A DNA stretch of 64,000 nt from Micromonospora sp. WMMA1363 (GTDB taxonomy: Bacteria; Actinomycetota; Actinomycetes; Mycobacteriales; Micromonosporaceae). The stretch is taken from assembly GCF_030345795.1 (NCBI RefSeq), contig NZ_JAUALB010000001.1:3960001-4024000 (forward strand), in the 5' to 3' direction. Each line of letters starts with the position of its first letter. Positions within the stretch are counted from its first letter, which is position 1. The position numbers and the translations under genes were made by a program. Under the pieces are notes generated by a model. That model saw only the letters and a list, made by a program, of their open reading frames with translations, was not told where the DNA came from and did not search any database. Positions 26,414-35,636 of this stretch are shown piece after piece.

Positions 26414-27266
26414 GTGGTGGAAACGACCAGGCAGGGTGTCGCCGCTGCGGATGACCTGCCCCGCGTGGGTGTGCTGTACAAGCCGTCGGGCAGTGCCTCG
26501 CTACCGGAGATCCGCCACGCCGCCTCCGGGCTGTGCCAACCGGTCGTCATCGTCACCGAGTCAGTCGCCGGACAGGTGCCCGAACTGGCGAAGTCGGACG
26601 GCCACCTCGTCGATGTCGTCGTGACGAACCGGCTGGACGCGGTGATCGATGCCGTACGGCGACTGGGTCTGGCCGGACTGACCACCTTCCATGACTCCTA
26701 CCTCGGGATCACCGACGAGGCGGTGGCCCAGCTTGGGATGCCCGGCTCCACTGGTCTGCGGTCCCCGTGGGACAAGCTCGAACAGCGCCGGGTCCTGGCA
26801 GCCCGGGGACTGACTCGGGCACGTGCCTGGCCGATCGAGACCGAGGAGGATTTCCTCCAGGTGGTCACCACGCTGCCCGGCCCATGGGTGCTCAAGCCGC
26901 GTCGTGGGGTCGGCGGGGCCGGGGTGACTTTCGTGGTCACTCCGGCCGACGTCACCTTCCAACGGACCCACCGCCGGAACTGGCGAGGGCTGCTTCTGGA
27001 GGACCGCCTACCTGACGGACGACACCCAGCGGAGACAGCGGGACTGGCCGACTTCGTCTCGGTGGAGACGATGAACGCCGATTCCGGCCGACGCCACCTC
27101 GCGGTGTTCGACAAAACCCCGGTCAGGGTGATCCGTCGGGCCGGCACCGATGCCGCCGACGCTGTCGCCGTCAGCGGTGACATCACCCCGTCCCGGCTAC
27201 CTGAGTCGATGGTCAACGAGCTTGGACAGTATGTGGCTGGTTGTCTCGACGCCTTGGAAGTCAATT
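26414..27266 (+). pseudogene. ATP-grasp ligase, N-terminal part (split by ISKra4 copy 2)
   Basis: Starts at GTG 26414 or 26417, with acggaga upstream. The protein has a pre-ATP-grasp alpha/beta domain (RVGVLYKPSGSASLPEIRHA; VVIVTESVAG) and then the ATP-grasp core: SPWDKLEQRRVLAARGLTRA, PGPWVLKPRRGVGGAGVTFV (nucleotide-binding Lys and Gly-rich loop) and LLLEDRLPDG. Coding is interrupted at 27266 after EVNW. The remainder is at 28925-29388. By family it would join a carboxylate to an amine or thiol at the cost of ATP; the substrates are unknown. Confidence 0.82.
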
Positions 27267-28924
27267 GGGTGCGGCTCCTCTGAGGTGATCGTCTATTGTG
27301 GGATGGCACCGCCGAGGTAGCGGCTGTTGTGGATGCGTTGTTGTTCCTGGGCCAGGTGCCAGGTCCAGTACTGGTCGAAGTCGCCGTTGCTGATCAGGGT
27401 GCGGAGTTTGAGGATTGCTTCGGCGCCGTCGAGGCCCCAGCGAGCGCCGGTGACGTCCATACGATCTTTGACCAGGTGGCGGCAGGCGCCTTCGATCACC
27501 CCGGTGGCGATCGGCCACCCGTTGGCCAGCGCGGTCGGGTAGTCCAGGTACGGTTTTTTGGCCAGCAGGTAGGCGGCGGCGACATCGGCGGGTTTGCGTT
27601 TGCCGGGGTCCAGGCCGTGGTAGGTGGCCTTGCGTCGGATGGCTGCGGCGACTATGCCGGCCCGTCCGGCCAACACCTGCCGGGCCTGGGCGCGGACCCA
27701 CCGTTCGGCGTTCGGGTCGCCCTCCGGGTGGAAACACCAGGTGGCCTTCCAGAGGTACTCGATGACGTGGATGAAGTCCACAACAACCGGCAAGGTGATC
27801 TTGCGGGTTTTGGCCTCGGCGTGGATCCGGTCGATCTGGTGGGTGTTGCCGTCGACCAGGGCGATCCAGGTCCGAGCGTGGTCGGGGTCGCGGCGGTCGG
27901 CCTCGGCGAACCCGGCGGCGATCACCGCCGCGGCGTCGTCGGTCACGCTGGCGTGCAGCCACTTGCCGGAGGTGACCGGCGCCGGGGTAGCAGTTTGGGC
28001 CGCTTCGGGGTCCTCGGGCAGGATGTCGGCGATGGTGCGCGGCTTGCCGGTCACGTCGAAGACCGCGGCGACCTCGCACATCCGCTTGCGGTTGCGTTTC
28101 TCGCCCTTGGACCGGCGGCCGGCCAGTTTCTGGCTGACCGCGGCCTTGGCGGTGCCCGCGCGGAGCCCGTCGGGGCGCATCACCACCCCTTTGGCGTCGA
28201 AGGACAACGCCAGCACATCATCATCGGCCGACCAGTCCGGGGCGTGGGCGGTGTAGAAGGCATCCACATCTATCGCCGCTGCGGCGGCCAACGCCTCGAC
28301 CTGCCGTTTCCCGATACGCACCGTGGTGGCCCGCTCAATCGCGGCCGCCGCGTCGGTGAACGAGCCGCGGGCCGCCTCGGCCGCGGCCAACCGGCGCAGT
28401 CCATGCGAGTGCTTCTCCACGGGCAGGTTCAACACCGCGTCCGCCGGGTTCAGATCGGCCCGCGCCCGCGCCCGGTAGGCGATACGCGTCACCACCACCT
28501 CACCGAACCGGGTGGCCAGCGTCCGCTGCCGCCCCCGCTCGGCCCACCCCCGCAGATGGCTATCGGCGTCGGTCACCTCGTCGAGCCGTTCCTCCCGACT
28601 GGCACGAAGATCCAGACTGTCCTGCAACAACTGACACAGCAACCGCATGCCATCGGTATGCAGCCGCTCCTCCAGTTCGGCGTGAGTCATCCCCGCCGCA
28701 TGCTCACCGGACAGGAAGTCCACCATCGCGCCGAACCGCACGGATGAGCCGGCGAAAGCATCGTCCGCCGTCTCGGATGCGTACTCTTGCACCGGGCTCC
28801 CTCTTTGCTGATGTTCGTGTCTCGCAACCGACGAACATAGCGGGAGGATCCCTTTCACCATCACAACCAGTAACACATCCCCAGGCCACACAGCGTGTCG
28901 CCGCACCTCACCAGAGCCGCACCC
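27267..28924. mobile_element. ISKra4-like insertion sequence, copy 2 (1658 bp)
   Basis: Same ends and length as the copy at 11217. Flanked by the 9-bp duplication aagtcaatt (27258-27266 and 28925-28933). It splits the ATP-grasp gene, and removing it restores the frame exactly (EVNW then RVTHTEVKL). Confidence 0.95.
27293..28792 (-). CDS. ISKra4-family transposase, copy 2
   Basis: Same 499-aa protein as the gene at 11243-12742, with the same GTG start and GAGGGAG site. It appears intact and is transcribed opposite to the interrupted ATP-grasp gene. Confidence 0.92.
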   Translation of the reverse strand: MQEYASETADDAFAGSSVRFGAMVDFLSGEHAAGMTHAELEERLHTDGMRLLCQLLQDSLDLRASREERLDEVTDADSHLRGWAERGRQRTLATRFGEVVVTRIAYRARARADLNPADAVLNLPVEKHSHGLRRLAAAEAARGSFTDAAAAIERATTVRIGKRQVEALAAAAAIDVDAFYTAHAPDWSADDDVLALSFDAKGVVMRPDGLRAGTAKAAVSQKLAGRRSKGEKRNRKRMCEVAAVFDVTGKPRTIADILPEDPEAAQTATPAPVTSGKWLHASVTDDAAAVIAAGFAEADRRDPDHARTWIALVDGNTHQIDRIHAEAKTRKITLPVVVDFIHVIEYLWKATWCFHPEGDPNAERWVRAQARQVLAGRAGIVAAAIRRKATYHGLDPGKRKPADVAAAYLLAKKPYLDYPTALANGWPIATGVIEGACRHLVKDRMDVTGARWGLDGAEAILKLRTLISNGDFDQYWTWHLAQEQQRIHNSRYLGGAIPQ

Positions 28925-29388
28925 AAGTCAATTGGAGGGTGACGCACACAGAGGTCAAACTTACCCCGGACGGGCCCGACATCATCGAGATCAACGGCCG
29001 GGTGGGTGGTCACCTCAACCGCCTGCTGCGTCTGGTCGACGGTCCCGATCTGGTAGCCGTGGCGCTCAGTCTGGCAATGGGTCGTGAGCCGGAGATGACC
29101 GCCGCCGGCCAGAAGGGGTATGCGATGGGAATCTTTCCGTCGTTCTCCGACCGGCAGGGTGTGGTCCGCTCGCAGGTCAGCCCGGATGATCTGCGAAGGC
29201 TGCCCGGGGTGGTACACGTCGACGAGGTCGTATCGGTCGGACAGCCACGCCAGGCCAACGACTTCCGAATGGCCAACGTGGCGCTGTGGGCGCCGACCGC
29301 GCAACAGTTGGACAGGGATGCGACGGCTACGGTCGCAGGGATCAGACGGTTCTTTGGTGAAGACGAGGCTGCTACGCTGGATCATTGA
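28925..29388 (+). pseudogene. ATP-grasp ligase, C-terminal part
   Basis: Continuation of 26414-27266. It contains the end of the ATP-grasp fold: VKLTPDGPDIIEINGRVGGHLNR, in which the Glu and Asn of IEINGR are the usual magnesium ligands. A C-terminal domain of about 100 residues follows (AMGIFPSFSDRQGVV; LPGVVHVDEVVSVGQ). There is no start codon of its own with a credible ribosome-binding site, so it is probably not made as a separate product. Confidence 0.8.
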
Positions 29389-29586
29389 TGACTGGCGATC
29401 AAAATGTCGTCCACCATCCACATCCACAGACCGGTCGTCCGCTGATCCGACCCGAGGCCCACCTCCCGGCCACCGATCCGGGTCCAGCCGGCGCCTCCGT
29501 TCGGCTCGCAGAATTGCCGGCCTACCGGTGGAGGGACGGAACGGTGGCGACGCCGCCACCGTCTTCTACTCGCCACACCCTAAACG

Positions 29587-29904
29587 TCACCGGCCTGGCG
29601 CCCGGTAGGCGATCGGAACTTGGGCCGCCTCGTCGATATCCTCCGAAGTCAGGAGCGGGATCATCACGGTGTCCACACCACCTGCGGCGCGGACGGCGAT
29701 GCCGAGTGCGGCAGCGGTCATGTTGTCCGGCAGTTCACACAACACGTACAGGTCGTGTTCGCCGAACGAAAAGTACAGGGCCTCCACCTGCCCGCCGGAA
29801 TTCTCGATGAGCGCCTGAACCACCTCGGCACGCCGTGTCCCCCCTTCCTTGGCTAGTCCGCCGATTCCCTGGGTGGTGTAGGTCGCCATGACCAGAAACC
29901 TCAC
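29587..29904 (-). CDS. GYD-domain protein (105 aa)
   Basis: A small alpha/beta protein of the GYD family (function unknown). The sequence MATYTTQGIGGLAKEGGTRRAEVVQ, then VEALYFSFGEHDLYVLCELPDN and AIAVRAAGGV matches the ferredoxin-like ACT/GYD pattern. GTG at 29904 is chosen because AAAGGTGG precedes it; an ATG at 29889 is an alternative. It converges on the ATP-grasp gene. ISKra4 copy 3 begins 72 bp upstream and may have separated it from its native promoter. Confidence 0.85.
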   Translation of the reverse strand: MRFLVMATYTTQGIGGLAKEGGTRRAEVVQALIENSGGQVEALYFSFGEHDLYVLCELPDNMTAAALGIAVRAAGGVDTVMIPLLTSEDIDEAAQVPIAYRAPGR

Positions 29905-29975
29905 CACGCTGGCACCACCTTTCTCCGTTTTCCCGCAGTCCCGACCGCCTCCGCCGTTGGTACCCACAATCCGTC

Positions 29976-31633
29976 GGGTGCGGCTCCTCTGAGGTGATCG
30001 TCTATTGTGGGATGGCACCGCCGAGGTAGCGGCTGTTGTGGATGCGTTGTTGTTCCTGGGCCAGGTGCCAGGTCCAGTACTGGTCGAAGTCGCCGTTGCT
30101 GATCAGGGTGCGGAGTTTGAGGATTGCTTCGGCGCCGTCGAGGCCCCAGCGAGCGCCGGTGACGTCCATACGATCTTTGACCAGGTGGCGGCAGGCGCCT
30201 TCGATCACCCCGGTGGCGATCGGCCACCCGTTGGCCAGCGCGGTCGGGTAGTCCAGGTACGGTTTTTTGGCCAGCAGGTAGGCGGCGGCGACATCGGCGG
30301 GTTTGCGTTTGCCGGGGTCCAGGCCGTGGTAGGTGGCCTTGCGTCGGATGGCTGCGGCGACTATGCCGGCCCGTCCGGCCAACACCTGCCGGGCCTGGGC
30401 GCGGACCCACCGTTCGGCGTTCGGGTCGCCCTCCGGGTGGAAACACCAGGTGGCCTTCCAGAGGTACTCGATGACGTGGATGAAGTCCACAACAACCGGC
30501 AAGGTGATCTTGCGGGTTTTGGCCTCGGCGTGGATCCGGTCGATCTGGTGGGTGTTGCCGTCGACCAGGGCGATCCAGGTCCGAGCGTGGTCGGGGTCGC
30601 GGCGGTCGGCCTCGGCGAACCCGGCGGCGATCACCGCCGCGGCGTCGTCGGTCACGCTGGCGTGCAGCCACTTGCCGGAGGTGACCGGCGCCGGGGTAGC
30701 AGTTTGGGCCGCTTCGGGGTCCTCGGGCAGGATGTCGGCGATGGTGCGCGGCTTGCCGGTCACGTCGAAGACCGCGGCGACCTCGCACATCCGCTTGCGG
30801 TTGCGTTTCTCGCCCTTGGACCGGCGGCCGGCCAGTTTCTGGCTGACCGCGGCCTTGGCGGTGCCCGCGCGGAGCCCGTCGGGGCGCATCACCACCCCTT
30901 TGGCGTCGAAGGACAACGCCAGCACATCATCATCGGCCGACCAGTCCGGGGCGTGGGCGGTGTAGAAGGCATCCACATCTATCGCCGCTGCGGCGGCCAA
31001 CGCCTCGACCTGCCGTTTCCCGATACGCACCGTGGTGGCCCGCTCAATCGCGGCCGCCGCGTCGGTGAACGAGCCGCGGGCCGCCTCGGCCGCGGCCAAC
31101 CGGCGCAGTCCATGCGAGTGCTTCTCCACGGGCAGGTTCAACACCGCGTCCGCCGGGTTCAGATCGGCCCGCGCCCGCGCCCGGTAGGCGATACGCGTCA
31201 CCACCACCTCACCGAACCGGGTGGCCAGCGTCCGCTGCCGCCCCCGCTCGGCCCACCCCCGCAGATGGCTATCGGCGTCGGTCACCTCGTCGAGCCGTTC
31301 CTCCCGACTGGCACGAAGATCCAGACTGTCCTGCAACAACTGACACAGCAACCGCATGCCATCGGTATGCAGCCGCTCCTCCAGTTCGGCGTGAGTCATC
31401 CCCGCCGCATGCTCACCGGACAGGAAGTCCACCATCGCGCCGAACCGCACGGATGAGCCGGCGAAAGCATCGTCCGCCGTCTCGGATGCGTACTCTTGCA
31501 CCGGGCTCCCTCTTTGCTGATGTTCGTGTCTCGCAACCGACGAACATAGCGGGAGGATCCCTTTCACCATCACAACCAGTAACACATCCCCAGGCCACAC
31601 AGCGTGTCGCCGCACCTCACCAGAGCCGCACCC
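29976..31633. mobile_element. ISKra4-like insertion sequence, copy 3 (1658 bp)
   Basis: Same ends and length as the copies at 11217 and 27267, with a 9-bp duplication caatccgtc (29967-29975 and 31634-31642). The insertion is intergenic, 5' of the GYD gene. Confidence 0.95.
30002..31501 (-). CDS. ISKra4-family transposase, copy 3
   Basis: Same 499-aa transposase as at 11243 and 27293, apparently intact, GTG start. It reads towards the GYD gene, so read-through from the element could influence that gene. Confidence 0.92.
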   Translation of the reverse strand: MQEYASETADDAFAGSSVRFGAMVDFLSGEHAAGMTHAELEERLHTDGMRLLCQLLQDSLDLRASREERLDEVTDADSHLRGWAERGRQRTLATRFGEVVVTRIAYRARARADLNPADAVLNLPVEKHSHGLRRLAAAEAARGSFTDAAAAIERATTVRIGKRQVEALAAAAAIDVDAFYTAHAPDWSADDDVLALSFDAKGVVMRPDGLRAGTAKAAVSQKLAGRRSKGEKRNRKRMCEVAAVFDVTGKPRTIADILPEDPEAAQTATPAPVTSGKWLHASVTDDAAAVIAAGFAEADRRDPDHARTWIALVDGNTHQIDRIHAEAKTRKITLPVVVDFIHVIEYLWKATWCFHPEGDPNAERWVRAQARQVLAGRAGIVAAAIRRKATYHGLDPGKRKPADVAAAYLLAKKPYLDYPTALANGWPIATGVIEGACRHLVKDRMDVTGARWGLDGAEAILKLRTLISNGDFDQYWTWHLAQEQQRIHNSRYLGGAIPQ

Positions 31634-31642
31634 CAATCCGTC

Positions 31643-32059
31643 CGGCCACGCCTTGCGGCTCAGCACTGAAGGGTCTCCCCACCGCGCAGACCAAGCCTCC
31701 GCACATCAACGACCTGCCGGATCCTCGAACGTCTGGGCATACCGCCGACGCCGATGCGCCGGAACACACCAACCGGTATCCCGGAGTCACACCAGATGGC
31801 GGTGGTTCCTCCCAACCAGGCCTCGGCTGTCCTCGCTTGCGACCTCAATCCAGGTGCACTGCGCTCTCACCCTCCCAACGCCGGTGTTCTTCGTATTGGA
31901 GGTAGAGCAACCCGCACGTACACATTCTCGGCGCCACCGCCGAACTCGACGGGCCGCGGACCGTCCTGCCGGCACGCAACCTGCTCGACGGTCAGCGGCC
32001 TACTCGACGATCGGCGGTGCCACAGTTGACACGCCGGCGCCGCCGACCGTAGCGTCCGT
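31643..32059. other. Non-coding stretch before the cobalamin riboswitch
   Basis: About 420 bp between ISKra4 copy 3 and the riboswitch. No frame here has a credible start, codon pattern or recognisable product. The promoter driving the riboswitch and cbtBA is expected in the right-hand half. Confidence 0.4.
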
Positions 32060-32164
32060 GGCGAGTGACGATGTGAGGAAGCCGGTGCAACTCCGGCACG
32101 GTCGCGCCACTGTGACCGCGTCCGCCCGCAACCGCGGGGGGACGCGGAAGTCAGACCCGCCACC
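32060..32164 (+). promoter_or_regulatory. Cobalamin (B12) riboswitch
   Basis: The hallmarks appear in order: gaagccggtgcaactccggc (P3-P5 core stem), cgcgccactgtgacc (B12 box, GCCACTG) and gaagtcagacccgcc. The element ends about 48 bp before the cbtB start. Known members of this class shut off downstream expression when adenosylcobalamin binds. The cobalt transporter genes that follow fit this. Confidence 0.88.
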
Positions 32165-32211
32165 GTCACCGGAACCCGTTGTGGGACGCGTAATCCCGAG
32201 GAGGTTGCCCC

Positions 32212-32430
32212 GTGTCCAGCCCGTCTTCCGCCCTGCCGCAGCCGGCCATCCCGCCCGTCGCCATACCGTGGCGTGAGCTGCAGCCGTGGCTGCTCTTCGG
32301 CACCGTGTTGGCCCTCGTGCTGCTCCACTTTGTCGGCACCGAGCAGGGTGTCTTCCAGATGATCAGCGGTGCGGACGTGCACGAGTTCGTACACGACGGC
32401 CGCCATCTACTCGGCTTCCCCTGTCACTGA
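32212..32430 (+). CDS. cbtB: CbtB, small subunit of cobalt transporter
   Basis: 72 aa with one membrane helix (LLFGTVLALVLLHFVG) and a C-terminal His-rich metal-binding tail (HEFVHDGRHLLGFPCH), the defining CbtB features. GTG start preceded by GAGGAGG. It lies directly downstream of a cobalamin riboswitch and is followed by cbtA, 17 bp later. The pair is predicted to take up cobalt for B12 synthesis. Confidence 0.93.
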   Translation: MSSPSSALPQPAIPPVAIPWRELQPWLLFGTVLALVLLHFVGTEQGVFQMISGADVHEFVHDGRHLLGFPCH

Positions 32431-32447
32431 CGGAAGGGGCCGTCACC

Positions 32448-33197
32448 GTGCTGTCACCCCGTGCCCTGCTGGTCCGCGGCATGCTCGCCGGCCTAGCCGC
32501 CGGATTTCTGGCGTTCGTGTTCGCCTACTTCGTCGGCGAGGGCCCGATCGACCAGGCAATCACATTCGAGGAAGCCAACGCCGCACCGCACCACGCCGTG
32601 GCCGACGATCCAGGGGGCGTCAGCCGGGCGGTGCAAAGCACTCTCGGCTTGATCACCGCCTCGCTCATCTACGCCGTCGCCCTGGGCGGGATCTTCGCGA
32701 TGGCCTTCGCCGCCGCCTACGGGCGGATCGGTCGGTTCGGGCCGCGGGCGACCGCGGCGCTGGTCGCGCTCACCGGGTTCCTGGTGGTCGCGCTGGTGCC
32801 GTGGCTCAAATACCCGGCCAACCCCCCGGCGACCGGCGACTCCGAGACCATCGGTCAACGCACCTCGCTGTTCTTCCTGACCATGGCGATCGCGCTCGCT
32901 GGTGTGGCGCTCGGTGGATACCTCGGCCGGACGCAGGCCGCTCGACTCGGCGCCTGGAACGCTGGCCTCGTCGGAGCCGGCGCGTTCGTCCTGGTAGTCG
33001 GGCTTGCGCTGGCGTTACTTCCCTCGATCGAGGAGGTCCCGGAGGGCTTCTCGCCGATCCTGCTCTGGAACTTCCGGCTGGCATCGCTGGGGACTCAGAT
33101 CGTCGTCTGGGCGACGCTCGGCCTGGTCTTCGGCCCGCTGGTCGAACGGGGCATGCGCCGTTCGCAGCACGCCGCGGCCGTGGCCGCCGGCCGGTAA
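32448..33197 (+). CDS. cbtA: CbtA, membrane subunit of cobalt transporter
   Basis: 249 aa with about six membrane helices (GMLAGLAAGFLAFVFAYFVG; ITASLIYAVALGGIFAMAFA; AALVALTGFLVVALVPWL; LFFLTMAIALAGVALGGYLG; and two more). A His-containing loop (AAPHHAVADD) follows helix 1. GTG start with GGAAGGGG. Member of the riboswitch-controlled operon with cbtB and the FhuF-like gene. Confidence 0.93.
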   Translation: MLSPRALLVRGMLAGLAAGFLAFVFAYFVGEGPIDQAITFEEANAAPHHAVADDPGGVSRAVQSTLGLITASLIYAVALGGIFAMAFAAAYGRIGRFGPRATAALVALTGFLVVALVPWLKYPANPPATGDSETIGQRTSLFFLTMAIALAGVALGGYLGRTQAARLGAWNAGLVGAGAFVLVVGLALALLPSIEEVPEGFSPILLWNFRLASLGTQIVVWATLGLVFGPLVERGMRRSQHAAAVAAGR

Positions 33198-33198
33198 G

Positions 33199-34023
33199 GT
33201 GGCAGCTCCGCCGCTGTCTCCGTCCGAACCGTGTGACGCCCGTCCGGCGCTGACGGCGGCCTCCGCGCTAGGCCCCTTCTTCGCCTGGTCCTCGTGGTCC
33301 GACCAGGCGGGCTGGCGGTCACTGGCTGAGCTGCTCGATGGTGAGGTCCTCGCCGAACGGGTGGACGCGGCGGCCGCCACGCTGCGCGCGCGGTGCGATC
33401 TGCCGGTGGATGCTGTGCCGGTGCGCGTCGTCGCGTCGGTCACGTTCCTGGGCCTGGCGGCGCGGCTGGTGTCACCGCCGCTCGGGGCGGCCGTCGTGGG
33501 CGGCGCACTGCCGCTCGCGAGCCTCGATGATCTCTGGTGGCGTCCACCCACAGCTGGGCCCTGGCCGGTCGCGCACGGCCCGCTCGACGCGCTGCCCAGC
33601 GGCGACCTGGACGATCGCGCGGTCACGACGGCGCTGGTCGAGACAGCGGTGCAGGGCCCGGTACGACTGCTGCTGGACGCATTCCGTGCCCAGTTCCGAC
33701 TGTCGCCGCACGTTTTGTGGGGCAACGTCGCCGCTGCCCTGGCGGGTGCTGCCGGGGTGCTGTCCGACACCGCGCCGGCTCACGCCGAGCGGGCCGGCGC
33801 GGTGCTGGCGGTGGCGCTGGAGCTGCCGCCGCTGGCCGGCACCGGCACCGTGGTCCGGCCGGATCCTGATCGAGCCCGGAGATTTCTGGTGCGACGAAAC
33901 TGCTGCCTCTACTACCGCATTCCGGGCGGTGGCACCTGCGGTGACTGCGTCTTGACGTCCCCAAGCCAGCTGCGGCGGCACTGGCGCGCGGTGCTGGCCG
34001 GAACCGGGAAGCCGCCGGCGTGA
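33199..34023 (+). CDS. FhuF-like (2Fe-2S) protein
   Basis: 274 aa starting at GTG one base after the cbtA stop. The C-terminus has the diagnostic Cys pattern NCCLYYRIPGGGTCGDCVL (CC...CxxC), which binds a 2Fe-2S cluster in FhuF-type ferric-siderophore reductases. The N-terminal 200 residues are the Ala/Leu-rich FhuF-like domain. Tight linkage to cbtBA under the B12 riboswitch suggests a role with cobalt or corrinoid (for example reducing a bound metal complex) rather than, or besides, iron. That is inference. Confidence 0.85.
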   Translation: MAAPPLSPSEPCDARPALTAASALGPFFAWSSWSDQAGWRSLAELLDGEVLAERVDAAAATLRARCDLPVDAVPVRVVASVTFLGLAARLVSPPLGAAVVGGALPLASLDDLWWRPPTAGPWPVAHGPLDALPSGDLDDRAVTTALVETAVQGPVRLLLDAFRAQFRLSPHVLWGNVAAALAGAAGVLSDTAPAHAERAGAVLAVALELPPLAGTGTVVRPDPDRARRFLVRRNCCLYYRIPGGGTCGDCVLTSPSQLRRHWRAVLAGTGKPPA

Positions 34024-34134
34024 CGTAGGCTGTGCCCCGCACGGGGCACCCGAGTAACGCCTCCCGGCGGCAACCATCCATCGACGACACAAACCGACCG
34101 GCAAACATTCATGCTGTTCTGGCAAAATGCTGGC

Positions 34135-34725
34135 ATGGACGACGACCTGGGCCGGGCCCTCGACACGGTCGGCCCCCGGCTGCGGGCGCTGCGGCGACAG
34201 AGCGAGACAACCCTGACGGACCTATCAGCGCAGACCGGCATCTCGGTGAGTACCCTCTCCCGACTGGAGTCAGGCGCCCGACGGCCGACCCTCGAACTGC
34301 TACTCCCGCTGGCCCGCACGCACGGCGTCACGCTCGACGAGTTGGTCAACGCCCCGCCCACCGGCGACCCCCGAATCCACCTACGCCCGGTCACCCGCCA
34401 CGGGATGACCGTGCTTCCACTGTCCCGCCGGACCGGCGGCATTCAGGCGTACAAGCTGGTGATCCCCGCCAGCATGCAGGACCCGGACCCACAGACCCAC
34501 GAGGGGTACGAGTGGCTCTACGTACTCAACGGCCAGCTACGCCTCGTCCTCGGCCAGCACAACCTGGTGCTGGCGCCCAACGAAGCGGCCGAGTTCGACA
34601 CTCGCACATCACACTGGTTCGGCACCGCCAACGCCGAACCCGTCGAGGTCCTCAGCCTCTTCGGCCCTCAGGGTGAACGCACCCATCTCCGCGCCCGCCC
34701 CAGGACGCAACCACCACCCACATAG
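34135..34725 (+). CDS. XRE-family regulator with cupin domain, paralogue 1
   Basis: 196 aa: an N-terminal helix-turn-helix (LRALRRQSETTLTDLSAQTG, ISVSTLSRLESGARRPTLE) and a C-terminal cupin (EGYEWLYVLNGQLRLVLG; APNEAAEFDTRTSHWFG). ATG 34135 was chosen because it aligns with the start of the paralogue at 41021-41629; another ATG at 34111 is possible. Such proteins usually repress neighbouring genes in response to a small ligand. No obvious partner gene adjoins it. Confidence 0.9.
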   Translation: MDDDLGRALDTVGPRLRALRRQSETTLTDLSAQTGISVSTLSRLESGARRPTLELLLPLARTHGVTLDELVNAPPTGDPRIHLRPVTRHGMTVLPLSRRTGGIQAYKLVIPASMQDPDPQTHEGYEWLYVLNGQLRLVLGQHNLVLAPNEAAEFDTRTSHWFGTANAEPVEVLSLFGPQGERTHLRARPRTQPPPT

Positions 34726-34977
34726 CCCGGCGAGGACCATCGGCCGACGATCCGCGTCAGACCAGGCAGCACCCACCTCGACCACCGAGCGCAGCCACAC
34801 ACAACAGCCCGCGAGTCGACGCCCACGACGCCGCCCCCGAATCAACATCAACGTACCCCGGCGACCACGGGCGCCGTCCGGATATGGGCGCGATCCCGGG
34901 CGTCACCATGATCGACAATGCCCAGCCTGCGAGGTTGGCCACCCGTTGCGGGACCGGACCGCGCCGCAGATGCTGTT

Positions 34978-35005
34978 GGCCGGCACCCGGGTTCGGGTGC
35001 CGGCC
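34978..35005. terminator. Strong hairpin, probable terminator
   Basis: A perfect 12-bp GC stem (ggccggcacccg / cgggtgccggcc) with loop ggtt, followed on the plus strand by agcagcttgttt. It lies 47 bp beyond the stop of the secreted lysozyme-like gene (minus strand) and downstream of the XRE-cupin gene, so it could serve both. Confidence 0.7.
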
Positions 35006-35051
35006 AGCAGCTTGTTTCCCCCTTTGGGGTCAGGTTGTGTGGCTTGGTGGG

Positions 35052-35636
35052 TCAGCTGGTCCAGTGTTCGGCGACGAGGTCAGCGGCCTGGGTTTCCCAC
35101 TGGGCGTAGTGGAACGGGTACGCCGACACCTGCACCGTCTGCGCGGCCTCGGTCAACGGCATGTCCTGCCAACCGTCGACCTGCTTCAAACCCTTCAGGA
35201 ACGCGGTGGTCGAGTACTCCGGGTCGGTGATCTGCTCCACCGTGCCCCAACCCGAGGACGGACGCTGCTGGAACAGGCCCTGCGAGTCGTGGTCGTTACG
35301 GTCACCCAGGTGACCCAGATTCTCCAGCTTCGACTCCTGCAGCGCGGTGGCGACCGCGACCACGGCAGCCCGCTCGTCCATACCCGCCTTCTTCGTCGCC
35401 GCGACGATCGCCTTCACATTCGCGACCTGCTCGTCACCCAAGTCGATCCGGGACTGCTCACCCTGCGTCCCGTGCGCAACCAGCTTGCCGGCGTCCGGCT
35501 TCTCCACCCGCACCACCCCAGCCGCAGCGGAGGCGGGCGCGGTGTCGGTGACAGCCGTCAGAGGACCAGCGACGACACCGGTACTCAGAGCCAGACCAGC
35601 GACACCAAGGACACTACGACGGAAGACCGTGTTCAT
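35052..35636 (-). CDS. Secreted lysozyme-fold/transglycosylase-like protein (194 aa)
   Basis: The Sec signal peptide (MNTVFRRSVLGVAGLALSTG ... APASAAA) is followed by a domain with KAGMDERAAVVAVATALQESKLENLGHLGDRNDHDSQGLFQQRP. This is the catalytic-Glu (LQESKLENL) and DSQGLFQQRP pattern of actinobacterial lytic-transglycosylase-like exported proteins. The end QVSAYPFHYAQWETQAADLV is also typical. Probably acts on peptidoglycan outside the membrane. Monocistronic, with about 500 bp of non-coding sequence upstream. Confidence 0.82.
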   Translation of the reverse strand: MNTVFRRSVLGVAGLALSTGVVAGPLTAVTDTAPASAAAGVVRVEKPDAGKLVAHGTQGEQSRIDLGDEQVANVKAIVAATKKAGMDERAAVVAVATALQESKLENLGHLGDRNDHDSQGLFQQRPSSGWGTVEQITDPEYSTTAFLKGLKQVDGWQDMPLTEAAQTVQVSAYPFHYAQWETQAADLVAEHWTS

